From Taeniopygia guttata (Eukaryota > Chordata > Aves > Passeriformes > Estrildidae), in NCBI RefSeq assembly GCF_048771995.1, contig NC_133027.1:60697501-60761500 (forward strand): a stretch of 64,000 bases of DNA, given 5' to 3'. Below, in pieces: positions 12,301 to 24,759 of the stretch (position 1 is the first letter of the stretch; each line of letters begins with the position of its first letter). Below the pieces are notes generated by a model, which was not told the origin of the DNA, searched no databases, and worked only from the letters and a program-made list of their open reading frames with translations. Made by a program: the position numbers and the translations under genes.

Positions 12301-13207
12301 GGATGGAGGGCACAGGCCCTTCTTGAGCTAACATCGCTGCCAAAGGCAACATGGCACTGTAGTCATACTGCTGTGGGCTAGGATCACGTGTCCTCTGCTG
12401 GGATCAAGTCTCCTCCACTCTCCTCCAGAAGTAATTCTACTTGTTATATTCAGGATTGTCATCATGAGGGATGAAATTTGTTTTCTGGATGCAAGCTTCA
12501 TACCTTAGATATTACACTATTTACAAGACTGAACATGCTCAAACTCAGCCCTTTTAAACTGTTTTAAATTACTCAGAATTGTCTGAGTCTCCAATTTTCA
12601 GCTAGATTCAAGGAAATCTGGTTTAAATTTGAGAAGTTTATTCACTAAGCATGTTGTATGAAGACAAAGGGTTCTGCAAATCTTTTCAATAAATACGAAG
12701 ATTTCTTAAGTGGCTGTTATGAGAGAGTTGGTTCAATTTAATAAAGAAACACAAAAGCTGATTTAACTAAGCAGGAGTTAATCTCTTCTACATGCCTTAA
12801 CATTTTAATAGGCTGAGTTTATTGATAGAATATATTGTGGGTTAGAAGGGACCTTTAGTCCAGCTTCCCTGCCATTGGCAGGGACATGTTTCACTACAGC
12901 AGTTGCTCAAGCCCCCTACCCTAACCCTTGGATGCTTTCCTACTGAGGTGTTCTGATTTATTTATTAAGTCCATAAATGTTTGTTGTGGCCCTGGTCTGT
13001 TTCAACTTTTCATTGGCAAATTCATCATTAACTTTTCCTGGTTTTCTATGTAGAAGATCTTCCTTTTTTATTTGTTTCAGAAGAGGAGCAGAACTGATGT
13101 TCCCTGTCTCTGAAGGGTGTCTTAATTCAGAAAAACATTATATAATGCTGGGAGATCCATAACTTACTTTCTCCTCATGTTTTTTTTGTCCCTCTCAACT
13201 GCAAAAG
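9309..13207 (+). other. TIAM2: TIAM2 intron 2
   Basis: A 3.9 kb phase-1 intron splitting the Gly-545 codon. It is mostly unique AT-rich sequence. The only recognisable repeat is a CR1 tail at about 12828-12940. The overlapping open frames on both strands near 9770-10317 look like chance frames in a moderately GC-rich patch; they have no family resemblance. Confidence 0.8.
12828..12940 (-). mobile_element. CR1 LINE 3' fragment, antisense
   Basis: The run grows from tagaatatattgtgggttag through aagggacctttagtccagc and ccctgccattggcagggaca to a segment resembling the CR1 'ttgctcaagcccc' block. This is the reverse complement of the conserved 3' tail of avian CR1 retroposons. It is diverged and lacks coding sequence, so it is an old 5'-truncated copy. 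The boundaries are approximate. Confidence 0.8.
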
Positions 13208-13380
13208 GTTGTACCCTACTGTTTTATGAGACCTATGGAAGGAACTCAATGGACCAGAACAGTTTGCCTCGATATGCCCTGTTTGCAGAAGACAGTATAG
13301 TTCAGTCTGTTCCAGAACATCCCAAGAAAGAAAATGTGTTCTGTCTCAGCAATTCTTTTGGAGATGTCTACCTATTTCAG
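13208..13380 (+). CDS. TIAM2: TIAM2 coding exon 3 (core of N-terminal PH domain)
   Basis: This exon encodes residues 545-602, the middle strands of the N-terminal PH domain. It starts CTLLFYETYGRNSMDQ, passes through EDSIVQSVPEHPKKENVFCL and ends SFGDVYLFQ. The PEHPKK..FCLSN block is shared with TIAM1. The acceptor AG at 13206-13207 follows a long pyrimidine tract. The donor is CAG then gtaaca at 13381. The 173 nt plus the one base carried over make 58 codons, ending in phase 0. A 93-residue open frame covering this exon starts and ends in intron and is not a separate gene. Confidence 0.97.
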
Positions 13381-14396
13381 GTAACAGAATGCATGCACAA
13401 GTTGGTGGTTGTTTCCATTTTAGAATGTGTTTGTGAGTCTACACATGTATCTATATGATTATATGTACACAGGCACATACATATCATGTTTGTGCCTTTG
13501 ACTTAAAAATAACAGCACTACTGCACTGTTGCATTACAATATTATAATATTAAATATATGATATGACTTCAGGTATTACACGAGTTGGCTTGGTCAGTTA
13601 TGGTTCAGAAACAAAAAGAACAAGGACCACAAATCTGCAAGAAGCTCTGGGTATTTGGTTGATCACAAGCTTCTAAAAAATCAAATTTTTATCAATTTTT
13701 TTCGCATCTATTAGCATCTCAACCTTACAGAATAGTGTGCTCAACCCTGAATCTTCTAGCCACAGAGAGTTTGCTTGAGCAAGATGCTTAAGAAAGAGAT
13801 CTAAAAATAATCAAAATACTTTGGCTGCTCAAGGGCACCACTGGAAATGTTAATAAAGAACAGTATTATGTAGAACTGCCTGCATAGAAACGTGTTGATT
13901 CATAGGCATACTTGTACATATCTCCAGAGGTACTTCATGCAGATTGCATTCCTTTACCTTGATGTTGCCTCTCCACTAACTTGGCACTTTTTAAGTAAGC
14001 AAATACCTCTCTTCAGAATCTCACATATAAAATCTTCTCTGCTGTCACAGCAGTGCAGAAGGCTTGTCTTTGATATCTGGTAGGGTTTACTTTTGATTAT
14101 CTGGAGGGATGAAAGATGTAAGTCACATCTTTCCCACAGCTTATGTGGCTCTTGTCCTTCTGGGGCTTTTAGACCTTGCAGGTCTAAGAAGCAGAAGCTG
14201 AAATTTGGAGACAAGTCAGGATGGAGTGTAGTTCCTTTATTTACTCAGTTCTAAAGAAAACCTTATTTCACTTGGTTAAGATAAAGTCTTTAAGACAACA
14301 GTGAGCCTATCAAGCACTTCATACCCTAGAGCTGTTGATTGTATTTTATTTTTCTGTTATCTGCTCATAATGTTGCACCATTGATTGGTTTCACAG
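13381..14396 (+). other. TIAM2: TIAM2 intron 3
   Basis: A 1.0 kb phase-0 intron of AT-rich unique sequence. I see no repeat or RNA gene in it. Confidence 0.85.
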
Positions 14397-14621
14397 GCAA
14401 CAAGTCAGACGGATCTGGAAAACTGGGTTACTGCCATACATTCAGCTTGTGCTTCCCTCTTTGCAAAGAAGCTTGGGAAAGAGGACACTGTCAGGCTGCT
14501 GAAAAATCAGACCAAGAGTCTTTTCCAGAAGATTGACATGGATGGCAAAATGAAAAAGATGGCAGAGTTGCAGCTCTCAATTGTTAGCGATCCAAAAAAC
14601 AGAAAGGCCATAGAAAATCAG
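14397..14621 (+). CDS. TIAM2: TIAM2 coding exon 4 (end of PH domain, start of coiled coil)
   Basis: This exon encodes residues 603-677. It opens ATSQTDLENWVTAIHSACAS, the C-terminal helix of the N-terminal PH domain; its nearly invariant Trp is residue 612. It continues into the charged helical region KEDTVRLLKNQTKSLFQKID and ends PKNRKAIENQ. In TIAM proteins this region forms a coiled coil which, with the following extension, binds scaffolds such as the Par complex and IRSp53. Acceptor tttcacag (AG 14395-14396); donor CAG then gtactg at 14622; 225 nt, phase 0 at both ends. Confidence 0.97.
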
Positions 14622-17111
14622 GTACTGGAAACAATTTTTTTCATGAGAGCATATTTATCATTACTTCATGCTTTGGTCTCTATTTGTGATTTCTAGGCCT
14701 GCGAGTAATTGTCTTGGACTAAGCTGGCACAGTGGTTGTAATTATTGCCAGGTTTCTACAGCAATCCAGAGCAGTGCAGGGGGCAGGCTTCTCAAAGCTG
14801 CACATCAGACTGTTCTGTTTCAAGAGCACAGAGCTTTTTCTTGTCTCTTCTGTGTAAATGTAATTAATTTTCACTGTTTTATGTTAATAAGATCTAGCTG
14901 TTACATCGCATACCACAGAATATACAGTGTGTTCTGTGAAAGATTTATTATTGTATTGTGGAAGAGATTGAAGAGTATGTGTTTGGCAGTATTGTTCTGC
15001 ACCTTAAGACAGCACATGAGGAATACTTACTTAGTCCTTCATCCAACTTCATTTGTGTAGTGGCAGACAAAACCATGTGCTTCCAGTTGAAATTTAGCCA
15101 TGACTAATGATCACCAGATTGTCTGTGTGGTGGTGAACAAACATGAAGCCTTACTCTGCTCTCAGTTCTAGCACATGAACCAGGAATCACTCCAGGGGTA
15201 CCTTATGGAAGTACATCGTGTAGTGTTGATGTGTTGCCTATGCCCCCAGTTTCACAGATAGTAACAGGCTTTAATTATTTAGACAATGGTTAGTGTTCAG
15301 CCAATGGCCTCACTACCCATGGCTTCTTGTGCACTAAACTTGTCTAATAGTTTAGCCTAAATAAGTCTGTGGACTGAGGCTGCTGTATCTTTAGCTTTAT
15401 TAGGCCATTGACAGAATGGCCTAATTTTTCTTTGCTTAATAAAACACTACTAGTTTCAGGGATTTGATGCTTATGATTTTTAAAATTCTTACTCTACTGG
15501 CTTGGACTTGATGAAAAGCAGACTGACTACTACTGACTTCACTGCCAAGCTCTTGTGGCACACTTGAGTCTGAAGCTATATGAGCAGAGTTCAAATAACA
15601 TGCAGGTTTGTGTAGGGATTTGCAGTGCAGATGTTCATAAGCCCTTTAAGTGCTCAGATGTTCATAATTTATTTCCAGGTCACTTTATTTCATGGTCCAG
15701 AGCTGAGTGAGGTGAATGGAGGAGGAAAAATGTTAAGCATCTTTTTATTGCAGTAGGCTTTGAGACCTAGAAGAATATACAGATTTCTATAGATGTCTAG
15801 TGCTTGTGACATGTGATGCACTGAGGAAAAATCCTGAAGTATATTAACTTAATTTATCCCTCCCTCATCAGATATTCCTGAGTAGTAGTTCATTTAGAGT
15901 CAGCTGAAGAGTATTAATGATATATCTTAATATCTGCTAATTAGATGTTCTGTCCTTGAAGATCAAGGACATTGTCATTGTTTTCCAGTTCTGTGAAAAG
16001 TTGGCTTTATTCTGTAGAATTGAAATCCATCTTCTGGGCTGAAGAAGATTTATTCCTGTTAATCTTCTGTCTATATGTGTCTTAGAACATTGAATGGGGG
16101 CAGACCATTGGCACAAGGAATGAAATGGATGACTGCAAACATCCAGTATCTGGCAAAGAATTAATTTATAGCAAGCATTTTCTCCATTCTTGATCCCTTT
16201 GATCTCTTTAAAATCTCTCCTTACAATTGCCTAAGGTTTGCTGGCGAAGTCCCTTCAGAGAAAAGTCACTTCAGAGATCAGTTGCCTGATCTTCTAACGT
16301 TGTCTCAGATTGGCTTTTGCAAAGAAAAATGAAAATCTTGATGCAATTAGTAACTGAGAATTCTTAATATACTTAGTAAGGTAAAGATTTTGAGAAAATA
16401 TTATTCCCGAGGGAATAGTTTGCATATATGTAGTTTCAGTTGTTTGGTAATTGTGGTTGTTTAGTTGTTTTTTGCCTCTTTTGAGAAACAAGAAAATATA
16501 AATTCTGATCTTGGTTTTGTGTAAATTTGATGTTGTTTCAATCATGGGGCGGATATTATTCCTCCATGCTGAAGTACAAAGTATTATCATTACTGTATTT
16601 CTTAAGCATGCCATGCGTCCTGTGCTGGAAATCATCACTGGTGATTTATTTTGGGAAGCCAGCGGAAACAGTGTGATTGACTTCAGAAGGACTGTGGTGG
16701 TTTTTTACATAGAAAGAATTTATTTTCACTGGGGAATTGGAAATTCTGATTTCTATAGTCTTTCTCCTTTTCCTTCCTCAGAAAAGCAACCACCAAATGT
16801 CAGTTTACTCTTTTCTTTCACTTCTGCATTGACTTAACACCAATACTTCTCTGGTGAAGACTTAATAATTCTCAGGACTTTAAAAGCAAGCAAAACTTTT
16901 TCTTGTTTCACAGTTACTACCACCTGAAAGGCAGTTTTACTAAGGAAACCTGCACTTGTAAAGTTGCTATGGGTAGTTTAATTTTAAGAAGCTTTTACGT
17001 GCTTCTTTTCGGTGTCCAGCAGATGGACTAGAGAAACTCATCTGGTACTGTCTGGTAAATTTTGTGAATTTGAAGGCAATCAATTGTTAACACCAGTGCT
17101 AGACAGAAGTG

Positions 17112-17138
17112 CAAACAAACAACAACAACAACAACAAA
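17112..17138. repeat. short CAA microsatellite
   Basis: A run of AAC/CAA trinucleotides about 27 bp long in intron 4. It is a simple repeat with no assigned role. Confidence 0.85.
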
Positions 17139-18166
17139 GACAAAGAAAATGTCATTTTTCTAGAGAAATTGTTGTTTTATAGGCTTGACGCTATCAAACT
17201 GGTTGGGGAATGTTTTCAGTCTTGTGGCTTATATGAGGGATTCTCTCTATCTGGATTTACTGGCCCAATAACAATAATAATAGTAGACTTTGTAAGTGTT
17301 TAAGAGAAAATTGTAGCCCTTCACAAAGCAATTGGTAATACTGGTCAGTTTAGAAGAGATCGATGAAGCATCTGCAAGATGGCAGTGTGTCTGCAAACCT
17401 CGAGTCTGCACATGCTACCTACAGCCATGTGCGTTTATTATTACTATGTGAAATAAATACATTGTGTGTGATGGTATTCTCCCAACATGTAACTTCTCCC
17501 CTCAAATGAAGAGAATTAGGACAAAAGGTAGCAAGTTGGAAAATTCCTGGTGCAGACATGAATTTCAAAGCCTTTCTTTAGTTTCATTTTTCTACATATT
17601 TAGCCTGCTAGAGAAACCACAGCGTTTGCTGTGAATACAGAGCCCTGTTAGTGAAAGGGATTATTAACATTTATTCAGAGGTCTTTTAACAAAATATTGC
17701 ACATTAAGTCAGAAGTGAAGCTGCCTCTGCCTGCAGAACTGGTTTTAATGGGGTGGAAAATCTATCTCGCAAGAGAGAGCACTGCAGCCCTTGTGTAATT
17801 GTTTATGCACTTGGTACATAAGTCTATCCTGATGTCTCACTTTAGAACAATAGCATGATTAATACTTGCTTGAAAGCATTATGGAGTTTTGTCTTCAAAT
17901 TTTAATATGTTGGCATAATCATGTTTTCCAAACTATTCAGAGGTTTCTGATGTAATTCATATTTTCAGAGGGTTAGAAACATGTGTATTTACTTCCAGGC
18001 ACTGAAATGGTGAAGCATTAGTGAGAAGAACAGGCACATGCTTTTTTTGGAGATACTTTTTTTGTATGTTTTCTTATGTGTCTTCCACCTAAAATAGTGT
18101 GTTGCCATAAAAAAAAAAGGATCAGTAAGATTGTGGTCTGCTTATTCTGGGTATTCATTAAATCTA

Positions 18167-18714
18167 TTCCTTCCTTCCTTCCTTCCTTCCTTCCTTCCTT
18201 CCTTCCTTCCTTCCTTCCTTCCTTCCTTCCTTCCTTCCTTCCTTCCTTCCTTCCTTCCTTCCTTCCTTCCTTCCTTCCTTCCTTCCTTCCTTCCTTCCTT
18301 CCTTCCTTCCTTCCTTCCTTCCTTCCTTCCTTCCTTCCTTCCTTCCTTCCTTCCTTCCTTCCTTCCTTCCTTCCTTCCTTCCTTCCTTCCTTCCTTCCTT
18401 CCTTCCTTCCTTCCTTCCTTCCTTCCTTCCTTCCTTCCTTCCTTCCTTCCTTCCTTCCTTCCTTCCTTCCTTCCTTCCTTCCTTCCTTCCTTCCTTCCTT
18501 CCTTCCTTCCTTCCTTCCTTCCTTCCTTCCTTCCTTCCTTCCTTCCTTCCTTCCTTCCTTCCTTCCTTCCTTCCTTCCTTCCTTCCTTCCTTCCTTCCTT
18601 CCTTCCTTCCTTCCTTCCTTCCTTCCTTCCTTCCTTCCTTCCTTCCTTCCTTCCTTCCTTCCTTCCTTCCTTCCTTCCTTCCTTCCTTCCTTCCTTCCTT
18701 CCTTCCTTCCTTCC
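18167..18714. repeat. perfect (TTCC)137 tetranucleotide array, 548 bp
   Basis: From 18167 to 18714 the plus strand is an uninterrupted head-to-tail TTCC array, GGAA on the minus strand. That is 137 exact units with no substitution, followed by tttccctg. The long apparent proteins here (Phe-Leu-Pro-Ser repeats on plus, Lys-Glu-Gly-Arg repeats on minus) are translations of the array, not genes. Such polypurine/polypyrimidine mirror repeats can adopt triplex DNA, and GGAA is the core of ETS-factor sites. Both are general knowledge, not shown for this locus. Confidence 0.99.
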
Positions 18715-21700
18715 TTTCCCTGTAGTGATCTCCAACTTTTTTACAAAGAGCATAACTTCATTTCTTTGTTTTTAAAATTTACTTGACTTTTTCTCTCACA
18801 TTTGAAGAAGGACTGGAATAGGTCTGGGAATTTATTCTTCAGCCTCCACAAAGCTCAAATTTCCTGTCTTTACTTTCTATAAAGCATCGAATGAAATATT
18901 TTCTGACATTGAGATCCAAATTCTCAACAACAAAGACACTTTTCAGGGAACTTTGCTAACACATGCCATCATTGCTGCAGACAAATTCAGCTGGAATCTC
19001 AATAGATAGTAACTTTTCATTCTTTCATATCATCTTAAACTAAAAAAAAAAGAAAAAAGTCCAAGCTTGTTAGAACAAACCTTCAGTTTGTGAGGTCTTT
19101 GAACTGGCTAAAGCAGATCTCTGCTTCCTGAGAGGTCGGTTCAATATCATTCCAGATGTTACTCTTCAGTAACATTTTACTTCATTGTACCTTCCCTACA
19201 TCATTAGCAAAGTGCTTCTCTTTAGTACTAGTAGACTGGAAGTAAAGTGAGCAGGCAGACAGAAGGTTAGGGATGTTCATCTCTGTTCTCTCTGCACTGT
19301 TGTTACTGTTTTACAGATGCATGAATTTCCCTCTTTGTTTTGCAAAATTTAGCATAAGGTAATGAAAAATGAGTGTGGTGTTGCATAACATTATCTCATA
19401 CAATGGAGCTGGTGGGGCAGCCTATTCAGAAAGGGCTGGTGGTCTGGGTTTTGGGGAAGGCAGCTGGATAATAAAATTCCCTGGCTTCCTTACTTACATC
19501 CCCAAGCTATATACATATATATGGTACCACCAATTTCCATTGGATTTTCAACAAGATGTAAATTGGGTACATGTGTCCAGTTTCGTATTATCAGTGGTAT
19601 TTGGAATAAGATTACCTCTGCCTATTTTGGTTAAAAATTATGGAAATTCTGTTCTTCCAATGCAACCAAAAAGATGACATTTATTGTAAAAAACCTCCAT
19701 TGTCTTGTTATTTCAGGAAGATTTCTTAACCTTTTTTAAGTCACCATGCAGATGAAGAATAAAGTGTTGCTAATTTCACATGAGTGTTGCTGTACTCTTT
19801 TACAATGCCTTCTTTATTTCTTCAAACTAAAAGTTATGATAGCATCTCAGTAGTGTTTTTTAAAGTAATGGAATTTCTGGAAGAGTGATGGTTTTGCTTC
19901 TTCGCGTTCTCTTTAGGAAGTAATGACAATAGAAATCTGTTCCCTGTCCCCAGCAACTAAGTGACTCATTTTTCCAGATGGATACAATATGAATTGTGTC
20001 TGAGAACCAGGGACTGGAATGCAAAGAGTTTGGTGTTGTTTGTAATGTGGTTGAAAAGCTGTACATATAAAACAGCAGCAGAAGTTTCTTCTCAATCCAC
20101 AGAGTTCCCTACATCAGCCTGCAGAGACACTTTCCATCTGGAAATAAGATATTGTGTAGGGAAAAACAGAATTTTTATTGCTATAGATAGTGAATTGTGT
20201 CAGCAAGGTCTTCATACTTCTGTATGGTATAAGAACTACTACTAAATAAAATCAATTTTGAAGGCTGAAGTATTGAGAGAAGGCCCTCCTTCCTGTGCAT
20301 CTTTTCTTTTGTGCTCCTTTGAATGGGTTCCAAGTGAAAAGCCGGTGTAATCAGGTGAGCTGTCCAGGAAGTTTTTTCCATCCTTCTCCTAGGTCCTTGA
20401 GGTGTTGTTACATTGAGTTGATATGGTGTAATTTCTGCCCTGGTTTTACACCATTCGTACGCTGGTTTGGGTTTTACTACACTGAGCTCTTTTTACTTTG
20501 TGCAGAACGCATGTTTGCAGATGAGACAGTTCTTCTTCAGCCCCCCAAAAGATACTGTTTGCACTGTAGTGTACGAAGGATGAGGGGCCAGGGGCCATCC
20601 CTGAGCCACACTGCCTTCACTGGGACTGCTGAGGCCTCCCCTTTCCCAGACTGCAAACCCTGATGGTGCCACTGCAAATGTCACCTGCAGAGAGAACTGT
20701 TGAGCTTGTAGGAACTATGGATCCCCAAATCACATGCTGGAGACTGTTAGCCTGTATATATTTACCCCTTGCTTTCCCAAGCTCCCACTTTAAAGTTTAG
20801 CTATAGAAAACTTAGCAGGTTTATTGGTCTGAGAGAGACTTACTTTCAAACCACTTCCTTTAGCTCCTCTGTTTGTGTGACTTAAAATGTAATTAATTTT
20901 CAATTTTTTCTTAGTGTCTGAACAGATTTTTCACTAACCTGGAGGAGAATTGACTATTTATATTCTGAAAATGATCATTACTGCTGAAGTACTGCCAAAA
21001 GTACCATCCTGATCTTCCTTTGTGTGTTAACTCTTAATAATTCATTCCTGCACCAAGTCTTTGATGCAAAAGCCTACCCCTCACATAATTACTGTCTTGT
21101 CCTTGCACCAGGTTTCCTTGCATGAGTTCTCCTGGTGGCCCAGGCTAAATAATTCTCAAGGCTTGCCACATTTTTACTCCTTTTTATCTCTCTACCACAG
21201 CTTCCTTTTTCATTCTACCTTACAGGATCCTGCTAGGTTCAATACATTTATTTGAGTGGCCCTCTCTTGCCTTTCTTCCAAGCTCTTTCATGCTGCCATT
21301 AAACTGAGAAATCCTTGCTTAACATTTCCCTGGACTGACAATGACATCCTTCCTTTCCTCTGGAAAACCCCTTTAGTGCTTTCATGTTTCATGTGTGCCC
21401 ACTTGTCTTGGTATGCCTCACTTCGGGTGGGCCACATCTCTTACCTCTTTTCAGACTCACTTTGTGCTGGTGTTAGCCTTTGTCGCCCATTCCTGCTCCC
21501 ACAGCTGTCTGCTGCATCCACTTTTTCCTGTGTGCTTTCAAGCAGATTTCAAAGGGCCATTTTTTCTGTGCACGATGAAGTTAAGTCCTTGAGCCTTTTT
21601 TCGGGTAGTCCTCCCACGTGGGGCAGAGATTTGCCTCACACAATAGTAGAATGGGGATTGCAGCAGCGAGTCTGCAGGCTGTAAATTAACTTCATGGACC

Positions 21701-22444
21701 AGGTCATACTGTGCTTTGAAGTTGTTGCTTTTTTATTTGTGTGCTTCTCCCATTTATTCTTAAAGAATATAAATCTCTAGGAAGAATTATCATAGTTTAA
21801 AAGCCCTAGACAAATAGCAGCTGGTATTGGTTCATGGTCTGCAATTGGTTCCAGACATCCCTGGTTTTGATAAGACTACAAGACAATCCCAGAAATTCCT
21901 TGCCTACAGCTTTTGCTAATGCCATTAAATGTAACATTGTGATTACTGATGCTTTTGGAGCTGATTAGCCAGTATCCTGTGTGACTGATAAACACTGTAA
22001 TTTAATTATTTCTTCAGAATGCCCCCATGTCATACCTCACTTCCCCTTCTTAGATTTTTTTTTTTTAATTTTAAAATACAACTTCATGCAAAAGTTTAAT
22101 GGGGATTTTCAAGAAGGCCTAAGACACACAAGGATGCCTGTTCTCAGCCTGTGTTCAATAAGGACAAGATGCTTCACTCCAGCAGTGCCCAGAACAAAGC
22201 TCGCTCTGTTCCTGAGCTATTAAAAGTTGACTTGGCTCTGTACCCACAGAGGTGTCATCTCAAAGGGAAAGACATTACCTGAGCTTGTAGCTTTTGGCTT
22301 TGTGAAAAGCTGACAACCATGTTTTCATTCTAGTTGGATGTTGACACAGAGAAAGAGCCCATCTCGAAATCTCCTATTGGAGTTGTCCCATGTGTAAAGT
22401 ACTGGCAAGCAGAAAAATGCTCTGAGAAGCATCTGAGAGCACAA

Positions 22445-22480
22445 AGAAAGAAAAAAAAAAAAAAGAAAAAAAAAAAAAAA
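22445..22480. repeat. A-rich low-complexity tract
   Basis: Nearly pure A, interrupted by single G bases, within intron 4. It is simple sequence; no retroposed gene can be recognised upstream of it. Confidence 0.85.
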
Positions 22481-23527
22481 TTTTCAAATAAACCCAGGGA
22501 AAAGAAAAATTATTCTTTCTGGAGTGCAGAGAATGCATGTTTCAAATGTTTGTGATGAGAAATTAGACCAGGCATCTTCATTATGTGTATGTCTCTGTCC
22601 ATTTTCACTAGACTTCTGAGAATTGATCTCATTAGAAGCTTTTGTAAATTCTCTATTTTGTTTTTAATAGTCATTCTTTGAAAGATTTTTCAAATGTATT
22701 GTGAATTACAATTTTGCATTCATACCTGTACAAAATGGTATATTTTCTTCTATTTCTTCACTATACTCACCAAATAACATTTATGTCTTACTTCTAAAAG
22801 TAACTGATGAAACAATTTGTGAGCACGTTTAAGGAAGCTGGTCTGGGTGGGGTCTCTATCCCTTGTAGCACAAACCTTAGCACCATGTTGTTAACAGGGC
22901 CTATTTTGCCATTTCTTTGCTTACTTCTTAATTCTTGAAAGTAAAGTGGAAAAATACTGGTTTAATTCTTGAAATATTTGGCAGCATTATAAAGAAACTG
23001 AACTGATTTTGCTTCTAAGTGAGCCTGAAGGGCATAGTCCACCTGAGGTTTTTATATTTGTCAGCTTGTTTCCTGAGCCACAAAGGTGCTTGTCCCAGCC
23101 TTGGCTAATCCCAATGAGGTAACGATGTCCTGTGCACGTGGGGACAGGCAGGTGTTCCAGAAAAGGGTATGAAGCCAATGCTCCTTAGAGAAAATGTGAT
23201 GAACTTTCTCCACAGCCCTAAAACCACCTGTTGAACAGGCAGCCTGCAGTGATTGGAGCTGACTTTGGAAGCTCAGTGTTGTCAGGGAACTTTGACAGTC
23301 GTCAGTATCCGATCTCAGTGTCCTTGACCTAATGGACGTGCCTTTTCTGCATTCCTGTTTAGTGTGCTTGCTGCCTTTTTTATTTGTGCTACCTATAGGT
23401 ATTACTGTGTGATGTACATTAATTGTACAATCTACAGGGCAGATTTTTGCTGCAACTACCAGTATGTATTTGGGGAAAGTTGAGGAAATGAAGAGCAAAA
23501 TTTGATTTTGGTGCAGTGCATAAGAAT

Positions 23528-23595
23528 ATGTGTTTAAATAAGTGTGTATGTTTTAAATGAGTGTGAATATGTTTGTTTAAATGAGTGTGTATTTA
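23528..23595. repeat. degenerate tandem repeat around 'gtttaaatgagtgtgtat'
   Basis: Three imperfect units of about 20 bp follow one another, each combining a TTTAAAT core with AGTGTGTAT or AGTGTGAAT. It is a small minisatellite-like patch in intron 4. Confidence 0.6.
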
Positions 23596-24352
23596 CACAA
23601 ATGCTTTAAGTCTGTCATCTAAACCTTGATTCAGAGGTTTCAGGTCTAGTAAATATTTGAGTCTTCACGTTCTAATTTTACTTTGAAACTGGGTTAAATC
23701 GTTACATCTTAATGTACCTGTGCTAGATTTATTTTAAGAATTGCATATTTACATTCTTTCTTTTGGTACAGTGGTTTGTATTGGATCTATATAGCTCTTT
23801 TTTGCAGTTTACAGTATTGTCTCCCATTTCCAGTCAGACGAACCATAGGATGGTAGTAAAGAATGAAGAGAACCTACCACTGTAGCTACTTTGCTTTGCA
23901 CAGTGTGTTAGAGTAGCTGTTTCCTACTTTGCTGCCAGCCAGCCAGCCAGCTACACAATCTAAGCTAAAAAAAAACCCCAAAACCAATTTCCAAAAAGAA
24001 GGGGGTGGTGGTAGGGAAGAAAGAAAAAAAAAAAAAAAAGCAAGCTTTTGTGAACCAGAGGGTTGTGTTTTTGTGTAATTGTTTTTGTGGCTATCAAACT
24101 ACCCAAAGTTCATAGTATGTTCATCTTGTCAGTATGTGTTTAAGACCACCAGCTTTGTTTTATTTCAAGTAATCTTTTGGGTTGATGTAACACAATATGA
24201 CTGAATGCGTTTTGGCAGGGAATAACTAATCTAATCCATATACTACCAGATGAAAGCAATTTACTATGGATTTGGGGAAGCGCTCGAATTTGCAGTGCAG
24301 CCCACAAAGGCATTTTTCCCCCATTTAATTGTCCCTTTTTATATCCAAACAG

Positions 24353-24538
24353 ATCCAGCAATGGGAACAGAACCTGGAAAAATTTAACATGGACCTTTTC
24401 CGAATGCGATGTTACCTATCCAGTTTGCAAGGTGGGGAGCTCCCAAACCCAAAGAGCCTTTTGGCTGCTGCCAGTCGTCCTTCAAAATTGGCACTGGGGA
24501 GGCTCGGCATTTTCTCTGTCTCATCCTTCCATGCACTG
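24353..24538 (+). CDS. TIAM2: TIAM2 coding exon 5 (coiled-coil/extension region)
   Basis: This exon encodes residues 678-739. It begins [20 protein letters not shown], continues through [20 protein letters not shown] and ends [15 protein letters not shown], all diagnostic for TIAM1/2. It belongs to the CC-Ex segment, which packs against the N-terminal PH domain in known TIAM structures. Acceptor ccaaacag (AG 24351-24352); donor CTG then gtaagt at 24539, a perfect intron consensus. 186 nt, phase 0 at both ends. Confidence 0.97.
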
Positions 24539-24720
24539 GTAAGTCCTAATGCACTTCCATGGGTGTGTTATATAAAAACACCATGTGCTTAGATGTGGAA
24601 TTGTGCTGGGATAAATAATACATGGCTGCACCTACATGCATTGCTCAGGCAGCCCTGTACCCCTGTCACCCTCTCTGCCTTGACTGCAAATACATTTTCT
24701 TCTACAGGATATGGCTATGG

Positions 24721-24759
<39 letters not shown>

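Larger units (their letters stand above)
14622..24352 (+). other. TIAM2: TIAM2 intron 4
   Basis: A 9.7 kb phase-0 intron. It contains a CAA run (17112-17138), the 548-bp TTCC array (18167-18714), an A-rich stretch (22445-22480), degenerate GT/TTTAAAT repeats (23528-23595) and a short CCAG run (23934-23951). No coding exon was found. Open frames at 20295-20663 and 21256-21684 have no recognisable homology and are treated as chance. Confidence 0.8.

Noticed and set aside
18076..18786. Open frame of 236 residues with Phe-Leu-Pro-Ser repeats, and a minus-strand frame with Lys-Glu-Gly-Arg repeats
   Set aside because: Both are translations of the TTCC/GGAA array. A 4-bp repeat without stops is open in every frame and carries no coding signal.
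21256..21684. 142-codon open frame in intron 4
   Set aside because: No recognisable family, unremarkable codon content, and overlapping shorter frames in the same area. Treated as chance.
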